From Benincasa hispida (taxonomy: Eukaryota; Streptophyta; Magnoliopsida; Cucurbitales; Cucurbitaceae): a DNA stretch of 64,000 nucleotides. Shown here piece after piece: positions 1 through 11,667 of the stretch. How positions within the stretch are numbered: the stretch's first letter is position 1; each line of letters starts with the position of its first letter. The notes beneath the pieces are model-generated. The model was given only the letters and a program-made list of their open reading frames with translations. It was not told the DNA's origin and did no database searches. Where the stretch lies: positions 37,822,649 to 37,886,648 of the forward strand of contig NC_052350.1 of the NCBI RefSeq assembly GCF_009727055.1, written 5' to 3'. A program made the position numbers and the translations under genes.

Positions 1-190
1 GTGCTATATATATCAAATATAGCTTCTTTTCTCCTTCAAAACTTTTGGTTAATTCTTGCTTCATTTATGAGGATAACAATTTTCGAATTTTTGAGAAACT
101 TTTCTTACTTGTATAGGTTCTAAAAATAAAACTATTTTGAAAATTTTATAACCACAAAAAAAAAACTTCTCTTATATGCTTTTTTTTTTA

Positions 191-191
191 A

Positions 192-222
<31 letters not shown>
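191..222. repeat. (ATT)n microsatellite
   Basis: About nine perfect ATT/TTA units follow a T-rich run. It is an ordinary plant simple repeat. Confidence 0.9.
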
Positions 223-668
223 GAGCAGTAAGAGGGTTGGAAAAGTAAATTAGGCCATATTTTTATGTAGAATAATAACCCATTAAACTATAATTGTGTA
301 ATTAGGTATGTTTATTTAGACCATAGAGAACCCTAATTTAATTTAATAAAATTTTCACTTTTTTTTTGGTTAAGAATCATTTTTAAAATGCAAAGAATTA
401 AAATGTTGAAAATAACTTAGCGTCAAATAAAAAATAAAACTCAAATTTTATGATTTTTTTTATTACTCAAGTCTAATTTGATTAAAAATTTTATAATTTT
501 TCAATAATTGAATTTAACATTAAAATACTAATTAATTTTCATTTCAGCAATGTCAGTGAATTGGAAATTCTTTTTAATACAAAGATCTAAATTACAGACC
601 TCTTGATCGCTAAAACATATTTCATATCCATTTTTTTTTATTAGAATAGTGAAGTACTTTAGGTTAAA

Positions 669-686
669 ATATATATATATATATAT
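669..686. repeat. (AT)n microsatellite
   Basis: Nine uninterrupted AT units in AT-rich spacer. Confidence 0.85.
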
Positions 687-2354
687 TTTTACCTTAAACT
701 TAACCAATGGTATCAATTTCTACTGTAAACTTTTAATTTCATCAATTTAACATCAAACTTGAATAGATATATTAATATACACTCTAAATAAGATTTGATT
801 TCAATTCTAATGGTTTCCATCACATGCTTAAAAGTCATGTCGCTCTATGATAGGTATTTAAAAAAAGAAATCTCAAGAAAATTACTATATTTTTTTTTCA
901 ATTTTGAAGCGGATCATACATGATTCATCAACTGTTCATAGAAACAAAACTTATTTCCACCAATTTTTTTCTTCAATCGAGTACCCCATTTTTAAAATTA
1001 GTTATTACGATTTTGTATTTGATAATGATTCATGAATTTTAAAACTTTGAAAGTTTAAATACTAAATTTGTAGTTTAAAAAATTCGAAGACCAAATAAAT
1101 AAAAACTTTGAGAAACAATTTATAATTTTCTCAAATTTATAATTTAACAATGGAAAATCATAATTGAAACCCTAGAAGCTGATCCTTGAGAGAATTTCTT
1201 TCAAACTCATAACTTTCCACAAAATTTCAATTTTAGTGTCATTTTTTTCTTGGAATAATTTAGATCTTTCTCTAATAACCTATCAGTTTTATAGCATACC
1301 TTTTTATTATTTATTTATTTATTTATAATTTTATTTTAAATCAATACATCACATGAACAAGAAAATATTTTTTAAACCATTAGGAGTGGGACCCTGGTAG
1401 GCATTTGATTTCAAATTTTTGTATCCAACATTGACTCAAAGACCCAGCACACCTTGACTCTTTGATTTGAAAGTTGAATTTCTTATCTTAGAAATTTTGT
1501 TAAATCAACATTCTTTTTTTTCCCCTAAATTTTCATGGAAGTAGCAATTTAATCGTAAAATTTTAATAGATAATAATTTAATCCTTGTATTTTTAAACTT
1601 ATAACTATAAGATTTATTGGCAATGAGAGAATGAATAGAATTGTCTACTAATTTTAATTTTAAAATCTTAATTAATATACATGTGACAACTAAACTTGAA
1701 TTTTAATTTAAGAAAATGACATCAAACAACCAATTCAAATTAACAACTAATATCACAATGATACAAAACAACAAAGTAATCCTAACAAACAATCTAAAAA
1801 TTAGAAAAGAAATTAAGTGTAACAATAAAAGGAGTTTAGGGAAAAGAAGACACCAAAATTTATAGTGGTTCGACAATGTGTCTGCGACCACTCTCCAAGA
1901 TTCCTTCTTAGTTATTTTATTGAGAAAAGTAAAGTGGGAACAAAACCAACACAACCATCTTTTTCTTCACCTTAAAGAGAAATCTAGATCATTTTTATTG
2001 GTTCAAAATCTAAACAATTTCTTTTTCTCATGACAGTGTATCCACATCTTAATGCAAAATCTAACGAGAAATTAAAATAAAAAGAATCACCTCTACCTAG
2101 GTAAAATATACTAGTTCAGCTCTATGACATTTCAACAAGTTTTTCTCACAAAATTGCACTTATAAAATTGAAGAGAATGAGAGGAATAAGAAATTTTGGG
2201 CATTTGGAGGATGAAAAAAAAAAAAAGGATGATTAAAGTCTGAAAAATTTCGTTGATTTGTCAATAAGATAGCTAGAAGGATGTAGGATGATTTATAATA
2301 AAACAAAAATGAAGGGTTTAACCTCAACCATTGAATCTAGGGTAAAATGTTTAA

Positions 2355-2525
2355 GAATGCGACCAAAATCCTACATCGATTAAATAAGCGGATGATCATG
2401 AATTTATAAGGGAGGACAACTATCTCCAATGATATGAGACCTTTCAAGATGAAACCAAAAGTAAAGCCATGAAGGTTTATGCCCAAAGTGACAACATCAT
2501 ATTATTGTAGAGATAATTAAAAGGT
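2355..2525. repeat. Degenerate short dispersed repeat, possibly TRIM-like
   Basis: The segment has a CCTACATCG-type start, a 'CTCCAATGATATGAGACC' block, and a 'GTAAAGCCATGA' then 'TATGCCCAAAGTG' block. From memory, this order resembles a short non-autonomous repeat seen near many plant genes, often beginning CCACATCGG. No clear ends or target duplication are visible, so the class is uncertain. Confidence 0.3.
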
Positions 2526-3106
2526 CGTTGTCCATATCAAAATGATGGTTGGTTGAGATTAAATGGGGAGAGAAAATAATTTTGAAACAAAAATTGGGGA
2601 TGGAATATGGAGGGGATTCACGTTTTCCCACCTTTTTTTTAATTCATAAATTTGAAATGTCACATTGTGCAATCTAATGTCATCACACTTTTCTCCTTTT
2701 TTTCATCTCTCTTCAACAACACACCACATGCCATTTTAAGGTTGGTCCATTTTTGCCACGTTACTATCATGTCATTGACTACATCAAAATTGTGTTCAAT
2801 ATTCTTTTATTCATATCTTTGTCAATTGAACTCCGATTTGAACAATTTAAGATGTATTGAAATTATCTTTTTGAGCTCTACAAAATAAATACTTTGAAAC
2901 ACAAAAAATCATTAATACAACAACTTGAATTTGTTATCATCACTATACTTAGTTTGATTGAAATTCTAAAACTAACCGTAACAATTTAGCCCCTTGACTT
3001 TAATAAGTACATTTAGTCACTTTAATTTAAATTTTGTAATGATTTAGTTCAAAAAATTTCATCAAAATTAAGTGTCAATTTTTATTACGTAATGACTTTG
3101 TTGTTA

Positions 3107-3111
3107 GGTTG
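3107..3111. repeat. Target site duplication TTTGT, left copy (element W)
   Basis: TTTGT directly precedes the TGTTAGG start of the 5' LTR of W. An identical TTTGT follows the terminal CA of the 3' LTR at 18056-18060. Five bp is the usual copia target duplication length. Confidence 0.85.
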
Positions 3112-3759
3112 TATATCCTAAAACTGGTAGTTTGTAAAATTAAACACTCTATTTGCAACTATTTGCAATAAAGATGTTATTGAGATTTATTCAATAAAAC
3201 TATTATTGAATATGTGAATTGCACTTGTAAAGCCTAAATCCAATAAACTAACGAACCCCTGGTATAATATGAATACTTAAACCTTATGTGGAGACATACA
3301 AGGGGATCAAGTTTGGGTATATACCCAAAACGGTCTATAAGTATAAGGATAAGGTTGGGTATCTTATCCTACAGACACTATGGATGCGACCTGCTTTGTA
3401 TTTGAAACAAACGATATGAACTTGAAATCGTTCATGTGGAGACATGCGAGTGGGGGAATCCTATGCAAAAGATGTTTGCATAAGACTGGACCACAAAATA
3501 GTTACTTTTTCTTTATAACTACCATTTACTGTTAAAACTGACTATTTCAAACTAATGACCTAAGGTAACTCGATCTCAATCTTGAGTTAGCTATGAACTC
3601 CTATTTCTTTGAGATTATCCTTTAATCTGCATAGGTGAAAGTGACTTAACAGCGTCGCTCAATAAGCCTCCCATTTTAGGGGTAAGATTGGATAGATAGC
3701 TGGAGACATAGTCCTGCAAGATGGAATGCACTCCTACTCGTTTTAGAAATTGTAGATAG
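3112..3759 (+). repeat. 5' LTR of W, first ~650 bp only
   Basis: It aligns by eye with 16353 to about 16985, sharing 'AAGCCTAAATCCAATAAACTAA' in two blocks and the TTTGCATAAGACTGGACCAC type core near 3475. It stops at GATAG, where the LTR of U begins (TGTTGGG at 3760). The matching remainder of the LTR is absent from this side. Confidence 0.8.
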
Positions 3760-5781
3760 TGTTGGGTTTTATGCCCTAAAACTCGTAGATAGTAAATATT
3801 ATTAATTGACCATCATCAATAAAGAATTTAAATGTTAAAACAATAAATGTTATTATTCGTATTGTTGTCTAATTTGTCTTAATAACCCTAAATCCAATAC
3901 ACTAACATCCAAAGATACCTTATGAGTCTTGAACTGTATGTAGAGACATACGGTGATCAATGTTCAAGATTTAGCCTAAAGGGCCTATAGTATAGGGATA
4001 AGGTTGGGTACCTTATCCTAGTAATAATATAGATATGACTCACTTTGTATTCGATATAAACGTAATGATCCAACGTGTTCGTATAGATGACACACGATTG
4101 AGGAGTATCCTATTTAAAGAGTTTGCATAAGATTGGATTACAAAATAGTAACCACTAGATGTAACACTATTAACTAGTTTGGTTCTTATTTCAATAGGAT
4201 GACCTAGACGACTTAGTCTTAATCCTGAGTATATTATGAACTCATGTTCACGAGGGATTGTCCTTTGATTTGTATGGGTGAGGGTCGCCATATCGCCGAC
4301 CCAACAAGCCTACCATTTTGGGGACGAGACTGAGGAGGGAGCTGGGAACATAATAATACACGATGTAATTCACACCTTCCCTCTTTGAGGGTAAGTAGAT
4401 GAGTGTTCCCTTAAGTGGTGTCTCTAGGACTTGAACAAAGAGCCCTGCCCTCTCATTAGCCCAAGAAGGGTTTCTGTTTATTGGTTGGACTATAAACAAG
4501 TAGTTCATTATAGAAACATCAGTACTTAAGGAGTCAGAGATAACTCAAGGGTAAAACGGTAATTTGACCCAGTTGGAGTTACGAACACTCATGAAGGATT
4601 AACTCGCTGTTATTGGTCTATATCTGTGGATACATAAATATATCTGTAGTGAGAATAGTGCAGTTGTGGGTCTTTAGTGGAGTGTACCCACAGTTAATGA
4701 ATATTGATTAACTTGGTTAAAGAGTTCGACTAATTAATCTCATTTCATTGGAGCTTCTGATCTACAAGTCCACCAGGTCCCCTTGTTAGCTCGCTGGAGG
4801 ATACTTAAAAAGGATAATTTGAATTGTTCAAATTAATTTGAAGAAACTATATATTAATATGATTAATATATAATTAATTATGGATATGATCTATAACTAA
4901 ATTGGAGAAGTAATATTTGAATAAGATTAGAAATTATTTAATTCAAGTGAATTAGATTCACAATGAAATAATTATAGAGATGTTTTGCATGTATACATGA
5001 GATGTATATGATAATTAAATTTTACATTAAATGGGTTTAATGTATAAATGATTATTTAATTATTATGTAAATTAAAAATTAAATGTCTTATTTAATTGTA
5101 CAAATTAATTAAGTGTTATCTAATTAAATGGACTAATTAATTAAATAGATGTTATTTAATTAATTATAGAAAAAGAAAATATATGGGAAATATTCTTAGT
5201 TCTTCCTCCCTATGGCCCTTCGCAAGATACACATTCTACAATTTGGCATTGCAAAGAAACTCCGACAATACACAACTTCTTAGTGTTATTGTGCAGAATT
5301 TTCTTTAGGCCAAATCCTCTCAATTCTCCAAAACACTTTTCTCCTCTCCCTCCCAATAGTTGGTACCACCTATCCCTCTATTGGAATCCCAGAGAATAAC
5401 AAGGTTTCTCTCATAGTAGTGTTTTTTATCAATCAAGGAGTTGTTCGTGATCAAGACCATTTGAAGATCTGTTCGTTGAAATCTTAGAGAGGCTTGTTCT
5501 TGGCGCTAGGGAATCTATAAAAGTAAGAACCGTTATAATCTTTTTCCCTAGAAGCATGCTAGTTTACGTGTTTATCTATTCCGTCTAGTATAACGATTAT
5601 GTTTATTGTAAAAATTGAATCGTAGNTATAATCTTTTTCCCTAGAAGCATGCTAGTTTACGTGTTTATCTATTCCGTCTAGTATAACGATTATGTTTATT
5701 GTAAAAATTGAATCGTAGGATGCAAGGCTGTCTCACACAAGAATGTTTCCACTGCAACGGGATCCGATCCCGGTCCCTTCA
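3760..5781 (+). repeat. 5' LTR of U (~2.0 kb)
   Basis: It starts TGTTGGG and ends CCCTTCA, immediately before a two-base spacer and the primer site. It contains the conserved LTR core, with TTTGCATAAGATTGGATTAC near 4125. The length includes a 92 bp duplication around a single N at 5626, which is probably an assembly artefact. Confidence 0.8.
5534..5718. other. Assembly gap (1 N) flanked by a 92 bp direct duplication
   Basis: 5534-5625 and 5627-5718 read the same, separated only by N at 5626. The pattern is typical of two contig ends with an unrecognised overlap. Confidence 0.85.
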
Positions 5782-7876
5782 ATTGGTATAAAAAACAATT
5801 CCTTGCATCCACGTTCTTCATACTTTTTGAAAAAAATTGTTTAGAGGTGGGTTTAATATTCTGCATTATGAAAGATTTGAATATTGATTAGCAAAATTGG
5901 ATGTTTTCAATTTTGACCTTTGATTACTTTTTAATTCGATTAAATTGTAAGGGCTCGTTGTATTTTTGGGCATTGTAATTTAAGCTTCGAATCTTTAAGT
6001 CCGTATTGATCGAAAAAGCAAGCATTGTTGATGAGATTGGGATCAAACGGAGGTGTTTGGGGAAAGTTCGGAACCAAAAATGAGCAGATTGGAAGCAATT
6101 TGCCGTGCAGCATTGCAACGCTGCAAACCAGAGGCGTTGGGTTGCAGTTGCAGCGTTGCAACACGGCCTACAACGTTGCAACGCTTTGGCTTTTGACGGA
6201 ATATGTTGCGGCGCGCACGGACGTCCTTTAGCAGCTGGTTTTTTGACCTAATTCATTTGTAATTTAATTTATGTCTTAATTAATTAAATTAATATAATGA
6301 TTAAATTAATTTAATCAATTAATTTTCTTTTAGGGTGCCAAAATCGGTCCAATTTTTGCTATTTAATTTAATTATACATTGGAGGTATATTTTAAATTAT
6401 TTATTTTTGAATTCTTAATACATATTGTATGTCATATAGACTCAAAATACTCACCTTAGATTAAATATGTACATGCATCATGATTAAATATAAAGAGTTA
6501 TATTTTTAGATGCATGATTAAATTAGCAAGCTCATGCATCATAATATAAGAGTTATGTTAGTGATGTAGCCTAAACATGTCCATGCATCATACTATATAT
6601 GAAAATTGTTCTAATAAATAGTGAAATGATGTATGTGAATGCTTGATGTGATTATAGATTTAATTCATTAATTTATAAACAGTTATAGTATTAATGAAAT
6701 TGATTAATTTCTATAATCTAGATTTGCATACAAGCATAGGTAAAATTATTTTTTAAATTGTTTAAAATTGACTTATGTTATTTTTAATGAGATTAGGAAT
6801 AGTTTAATCTTTTTAATTTGTTTTAAAGGATTAAAATGAAATTCAATAAAAGATTAAATTTATAAAACAATTGCCCATAAAGGACCTTTGTCTAAGGGAG
6901 GTTCTGTCTAGGAAGGGGTATTTAAGCTGACGAAAATGGAAAACCTCTTCTTGGAACCGACTTGAAAGGTGAATTGGGAAAATAATTTATAAGCATGCAA
7001 TAACTTACTGATTTTATTAAAAGAGTTTAATAAATGAAATCAAATATTGTTAAATTATTCAATATAAATGTTATATTGAAGCAGATTTAAAAGAACTTAT
7101 TTAAATTCATCAACTGGATTTTTAACTAAGTATAATAAAATCCTAATAAAATATTAGAATGCTTTAGTTGGAGGATATTGGTATATATGGTATATCAACT
7201 CTCACGTCCCCAAGAGTTCACATCGTGAGATTTATGCTCGACTTCGTGTCGCCCTGGGAGCAATCTCCCTTCGGAGAGTGTTTGCATGGGTCAATAACAA
7301 GGTGAATAGGGAAAGTGTTCATAGTAAGTGGGAGAGAGACGCATGTCAACATATCCCACACTCTCCACCATTAGGTTGCACCATGAGATTCCTATGGTTC
7401 ACTTGCGTGTTGTCATAAAGCGACCATCCCTTCGAAGAGCCTCATCATAGGGATCTAAATAATGCAAACTCCAGTAATGAATAAGGTTTCTTAGGTTAAT
7501 CTTCAACAATTTTCTTTCCCTTCGGTAGCATGTTGAAGCATACCTCTGAGATCCGAAAATGGGAGGGTCACACTTACGGGATGAATTAAGATCAGTTAAT
7601 AAATTCTTAACCGAAACAACGATAGCTAAAAACTACAGGAACAAGAGTTATTCTGGTATTAGTGATTGACTAAGATTGTCTCAATTCAGAGGAGTGGTTG
7701 ATCACCCTTCGGTGGTTGTTGCTCTAAACCTTTGAAGTATCGTTATAAAGACTAAAATCAATAGTTTAATTAGGATTCTTTAATTAAATGTGTTTTTACT
7801 AAATTGATTGGATAATTAAGTAATGGGTTATGACAAAGATAACTAATAAGGTCAACTGATTGTTATATATTTCACC
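5782..7876 (+). other. Untranslated leader of U with GTTGCAAC palindromes
   Basis: About 2.1 kb separates the primer site from the gag ATG. At 6108-6185 it has a cluster of GTTGCAAC/CGTTGCAACG palindromes. From about 6880 it has blocks shared with the leaders of Y, X, W and V: 'GACCTTTGTCTAAGG', 'TTAAGCTGACG', and 'CTCACGTCCCCAAGAGTTCA' near 7201. No coding frame is visible. Confidence 0.65.
5784..5795 (+). promoter_or_regulatory. Primer binding site of U, degenerate
   Basis: TGGTATAAAAAA lies two bases after the LTR end, where the other elements here have TGGTATCAGAGC or a close variant. That motif is complementary to the 3' end of plant initiator Met-tRNA. The second half is eroded. Confidence 0.6.
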
Positions 7877-8761
7877 ATGTCTTCCAAAATCATATCTTTG
7901 CTTAAAAATGAGAAATTAGCAGGTGAAAACTATGCGACGTGGAAATCTAACCTGAATACGATTCTGGTTATTGATGATATGTGATTTGTCTTTATAGAGG
8001 AATGTTCTCTAGTCTCCGCTCGAAATGCATCTCAAATGTTGAAGAATGCTTATGACCGTTGAACGAAGGCCAATGATAAGACCCGTGTCTACATCTTGGC
8101 AAGTTTGTTTGACATTCTTACCAAGAAGCATGAGGCCACAATGTCTGCACGGCACATCATGGAGTCCCTCTAGGAGATTTTTGGACAACCATCCTTTCAT
8201 ACCTGACACGAAGCCCTCAAGCACATTTATAATGTGCGCATGAAAGAAAGCCAATTAGTAAGAGACCATGTTCTCGAACTAATGGTCCATTTCAATGTTG
8301 TCGAGATGAACGGTGCGATAATAGACAGAGTTAGGTGTCCTTTATTTTGGAATCTCTTCGGAAGAGTTTTCTTCAGTTCTACAGTAATACGGTAATGAAT
8401 AAAATACAGTATAACTTGACTACCCTTCTGAACGAGTTACAGACTTTTCAGTCTCTTATGAAAGATAAAGGACCAGTAGAAGGAGAGGCAAATGTTGCCC
8501 ATTCCAAAAAGTTCTACAAGGGTTCATCCTCTGGAACTAAGTCCATTCCTTCAACTTCTAGTACTAAGAAGATCCAGAAAAATAAAGGAAGAAAGGGAAA
8601 GGCTCCTACTGCTGGCAAACGCAAGGGCAAGGGCAAAGCTAAGGCTGACAAGGGTAAATGCTTCCACTATAAAGTGGATGATCATTGGAAATGCAATTGC
8701 TTCAAGTACCTTGCTGAGAAGAAGAAAGAGAAGGAAGGTAAATATGATTTACTAGTTTTGG
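7877..8761 (+). pseudogene. gag: Gag of U (capsid plus zinc knuckle), pseudogene
   Basis: Gag would form the particle that packages the element RNA. The start ATG at 7877 aligns with the gag starts of W, X and Y (N-terminus with KLAGENYATWK). TGA stops follow at 7982 and 8058 and more stops near 8174 and 8204. A frame change near 8330 leads into a long open part, 8335-8865. Residues like NLTTLLNELQTFQSL, a Lys/Gly/Ala-rich basic tract and a damaged knuckle follow: C-F-H-Y-x5-H-x4-C, with the second Cys changed to Tyr. The family continues into protease through GKYDLLVLETCL, which is present here. Confidence 0.8.
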
Positions 8762-9880
8762 AAACTTGTTTAGTGGCAAATGACCATGATGTCGGATACT
8801 TGATTCAGAAGCTACTAATATTATTTGTTCTTCTTTACAGAGAATTATTTCCTTTCAGCAACTAGAAGAGGGTGAAATGACGCTCAAGGTTGGGATGGGG
8901 GACACCATTTCAGCTCGTTCAATGTGAGCTGCTAAGTTGTCTTTTGAAAATAGATTTTCGTTTTTAAAAAAACTTATACATTGTTCCCAAGATGAAGACC
9001 AACCTTGTTTCTATTTCCTATTTAATTGAACAATTATACTCTGTATCTTTTAATTCAAATGAAATGTTCATTTTGAAAAATGGTGTGATTATTTGTTCAG
9101 CCAAACTAGAAGACAACTTATATATGTTAAGACCAACTGAATCAAAAGCACTTTTAAATCATGACATGTTTAAAACTGCTAATACTCAAAGTAAAAGGCA
9201 TAGAATTTCTCCAATTATCCTACCTTTGCATTTGAGATTAGGTCATATAAATCATGATAGGATCAGGAGATTGGTAAAGAATGGGCTTTTAAACAAGTTA
9301 GAAGATGACTCATTACCTCCATGTGAATTCTATCTCGAAGGAAAAATGACCAAAAAACCTTTTACTGAAAAAGGTTATAGAGTCAAAGAGACCTTAGAGC
9401 TCATACATTTAGATCTTTGTGGTCCAATAAATGTAAAGTCTAGAGGAAGGTACAAATATTTCATCTCTTTTATAGATGATTATTCAAGGTATGGTTACTT
9501 ATACCTAACAGAACATAAGTCTGAAGCCTTTGAAAAGTTCAAAGTGTACAAGGCTGAAGTTGAAAACCTATTAGGTAAAACCATTAAAACACTTCGATCT
9601 GATCAGGGTGAAGAGTACATGGATTTAGAATTATAGAACTATTTAATAAAACATGGAATTCAATCCCAACTCTCAGCACCTGGTACACCTTAGCAAAACG
9701 GTGTATCAGAAAGGAGAAATAGGACCTTATTAGATATGGTTCATTCTATGATAAGCTATGCTCAATTGTCTTACTCGTTTTTGGGGTATGCAGTGGAGAC
9801 TGCAGTTCACATCTTAAATAATGTTCCTTCGAAAAGTATTTCTGAAACACCATTCGAGTTACCCTAAGGAAACAAGATAT
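8762..9880 (+). pseudogene. pol: Protease and integrase of U, pseudogene
   Basis: Protease should process the polyprotein and integrase should insert the cDNA. The protease motif reads D-S-E instead of D-S-G near 8800, in a shifted frame. 8992-9636 is open. It has the integrase N-terminal zinc domain (LGHINHDRIRRL, with the CxxC changed to CEFY near 9325) and the catalytic core with the first Asp (HLDLCGPI near 9410) and the second (RSDQGEEY near 9600). TAG at 9634 and a PGTP-stop-QNG further on break the frame; the catalytic Glu region (SERRNRT) follows near 9705. After about 9860 the sequence is patchy, with large losses. Confidence 0.8.
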
Positions 9881-10680
9881 GGTCTGTTCTTTGACCCTCA
9901 AGAAAAATAAAGTGTTTGTATCGACAAACGCTACATCTTTTAGAAGAAGACCACATGAGGGATCATAAACCACATAACAAAGTAGTATTAAATGAAGTTA
10001 CTGAAGAATCAATAAGGGTTGTTGATTAAACTGGTCCTTTATCAAGAGTTAATGAAGGAGCCAACACTTCAGGTTAGCCTTGTCCTTCTCAATCGTTAGA
10101 CACCTTAAGAAGTTGAGGATATGGGACGTATTCCCTATGCTTCAGTTGTGAGCAGCTTAACGTATGTTATTCTCTGAACTAGGCCAGACATTTTTCATGA
10201 AGTAGGAATTGTCAGTAGGTACCAGTCCAATCTGGGGTTAGACCACTGGACAACAGTTAAAAACATCCTCAAGTATCTTAGGAGAATGAGAGACTACTAG
10301 CTGGTGTATAGAGCTAAGGATTTGATTCTTACAGGATACACAGACTCTAATTTCCAAACTGACAAGAATTTTAAGAAATCCACGTCAGGATCAGTGTTTA
10401 CCCTAAACGGGGAGCTATAGTGTGGTGTAGTACCAAGTAAGGATGTATTGCAAATTCCATTATGAAATTTAACTATGTGGTTTCTTGTGAAGAAAAAAAG
10501 AAAGAAGTTTGGCTTAGAAAGTTCCTAAGTGATTTGAAAGTGGTTCCAAATATAAACTTGTCCATCACTTTAGACTGTGACAACAGTAAGGCAGTAGCCA
10601 TTGCTGATTTATTTACGAAGGCTATCTCTCGGCTAAAGTGTACGAGGGTCATCTAGATAGTCTAGGTCTACAAGACATGT
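9881..10680 (+). pseudogene. pol: Linker and RNase H remnant of U; RT deleted
   Basis: Integrase C-terminal text (VFVSTNA type) and a damaged linker run to about 10090. The sequence then jumps to the RT/RNase H junction region (IPYASVV, TRPDI, VGIVSRYQSN), so essentially all of RT, including the YVDD site, is missing. RNase H fragments follow: LTGYTDS, KKSTSGSVFTL, EVWLRKFLSDL, and the DLFTKA tail near 10605. Several stops interrupt it. This copy could not supply RT. Confidence 0.75.
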
Positions 10681-10699
10681 AAATTGGATAATCTAGGGT

Positions 10700-10816
10700 A
10701 AGTGGGAGATGTGTAATGAGTATATAGATGCCCTAGTTTATTATATTTATTTACAATAATCCCGCCTTTTGGATTGTGTACAACCCACTAACTAGAGTTT
10801 TAGTTCAAGTAGAAGT
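10700..10816 (+). promoter_or_regulatory. Two polypurine tracts of U
   Basis: AAGTGGGAGAT lies at 10700-10710. A weaker copy, CAAGTAGAAGT, lies at 10806-10816 and directly abuts the 3' LTR. In this superfamily a purine tract next to the 3' LTR primes plus-strand synthesis. A 'TGCCCTAGTTTATT' block between the two is shared with X, Y and V. Confidence 0.7.
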
Positions 10817-11667
10817 TGTTGGGTTTTCTGTCCTAAAACTCGTAGATAGTAAATGTTATTAATTGACTGTCATCAATAAAGTGTTATAGGTATTAAATCA
10901 ATAAATGTTATTGTTTGTTTTATTGTCTATTTTGTCTTAACCCTAAATCCAATAAACTAACATCCAAGGTTGCCTTATGAGTCTTTAACTATATGTGGAG
11001 ATATACGAGAGTCAATGTTTAAGATACAACCTAAAGGGTCTATAGGATAAGGACAAGGTTGAGTACCTTATCCTGGTAACACTGTGGATATGGTCCACTT
11101 TGTATTTGATGTAAATGTAATGATCCAATGCATTTGTGTATTCGTGTAGGTGACACGTGAATGGGGTTATCCTATGAAATGAGTTTGCATAAGACTAGTC
11201 TACAAAGTAGGAACCACTAGATGCAACACTATTGACTAGTTTGGTTTCTATTTGAATACGATGAGCTAGGCGACTTAGTCTTAATCCTAAGTATATTATG
11301 AACTCATGTTCACAAAGGATTGTCCTTTGATTTGCATGGTGAGGATGGCTAGATCTTCGACCCAATATGCCTACCATTTTAAGGACAGGACTGAATGTGG
11401 AGCTAGAAACATAACTATACAGGATGAAATTCACTTCTTCCCTCCTTGAGGGTAAATATATAAATTTTCCCTTAAGTGGTGTATCCGGGACTTAAACAAA
11501 GGGTCCTACCCTCTCATCGACTTGAGAGAGATTTTCTATTTATTGGTTGGACCATAAACAGGTTATTCATTAGAGGAGCACTAGTACTTAAGGAGCCAGA
11601 GGTAACCCAAGAGTAAAACAGTAATTTAACCCAATTGGAGTTGTGAATACTCATGAAGGATTAACTT
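10817..11667 (+). repeat. 3' LTR of U, truncated after ~850 bp
   Basis: It begins TGTTGGGTTTTCTG and follows the 5' LTR closely until 'GAAGGATTAACT' near 11666. It then changes abruptly to leader sequence of element W. About 1.1 kb of the LTR is missing. Confidence 0.75.

Larger units (their letters stand above)
1..3106. other. AT-rich intergenic spacer without a recognisable gene
   Basis: The stretch is strongly AT-rich with many A and T runs. Open frames are short (under about 85 codons), low-complexity and show no domain I recognise. It ends at the target duplication of the copia element starting at 3112. I see two microsatellites and one degenerate repeat in it, listed separately. Confidence 0.7.
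3760..11667 (+). mobile_element. Ty1/copia element U, nested in the 5' LTR of W
   Basis: The 5' LTR (3760-5781) and the truncated 3' LTR (10817-11667) share TGTTGGGTTTT followed by CCTAAAACTCGTAGATAG. Between them are a primer site, a ~2.1 kb leader, gag, protease, integrase and RNase H remnants. RT is missing. The 3' LTR breaks off after 'GAAGGATTAACT', where the leader of W begins. The outer target duplication is therefore lost on the right; GATAG is on the left. Confidence 0.8.

Noticed and set aside
1703..1954. 83-codon minus-strand hydrophobic frame
   Set aside because: AT-rich low-complexity text rich in Leu, Phe and Ile. No splice context or domain is visible.
5924..6231. Frames on both strands rich in Cys, Ala and Gln
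   Set aside because: They are produced by the GTTGCAAC palindromes in the leader of U. Both strands are open because the repeat is self-complementary.
8335..8865. Treating this frame as an independent 176-codon gene
   Set aside because: It starts at GTG inside gag text and continues the gag of U after a frameshift. It is part of a pseudogene.
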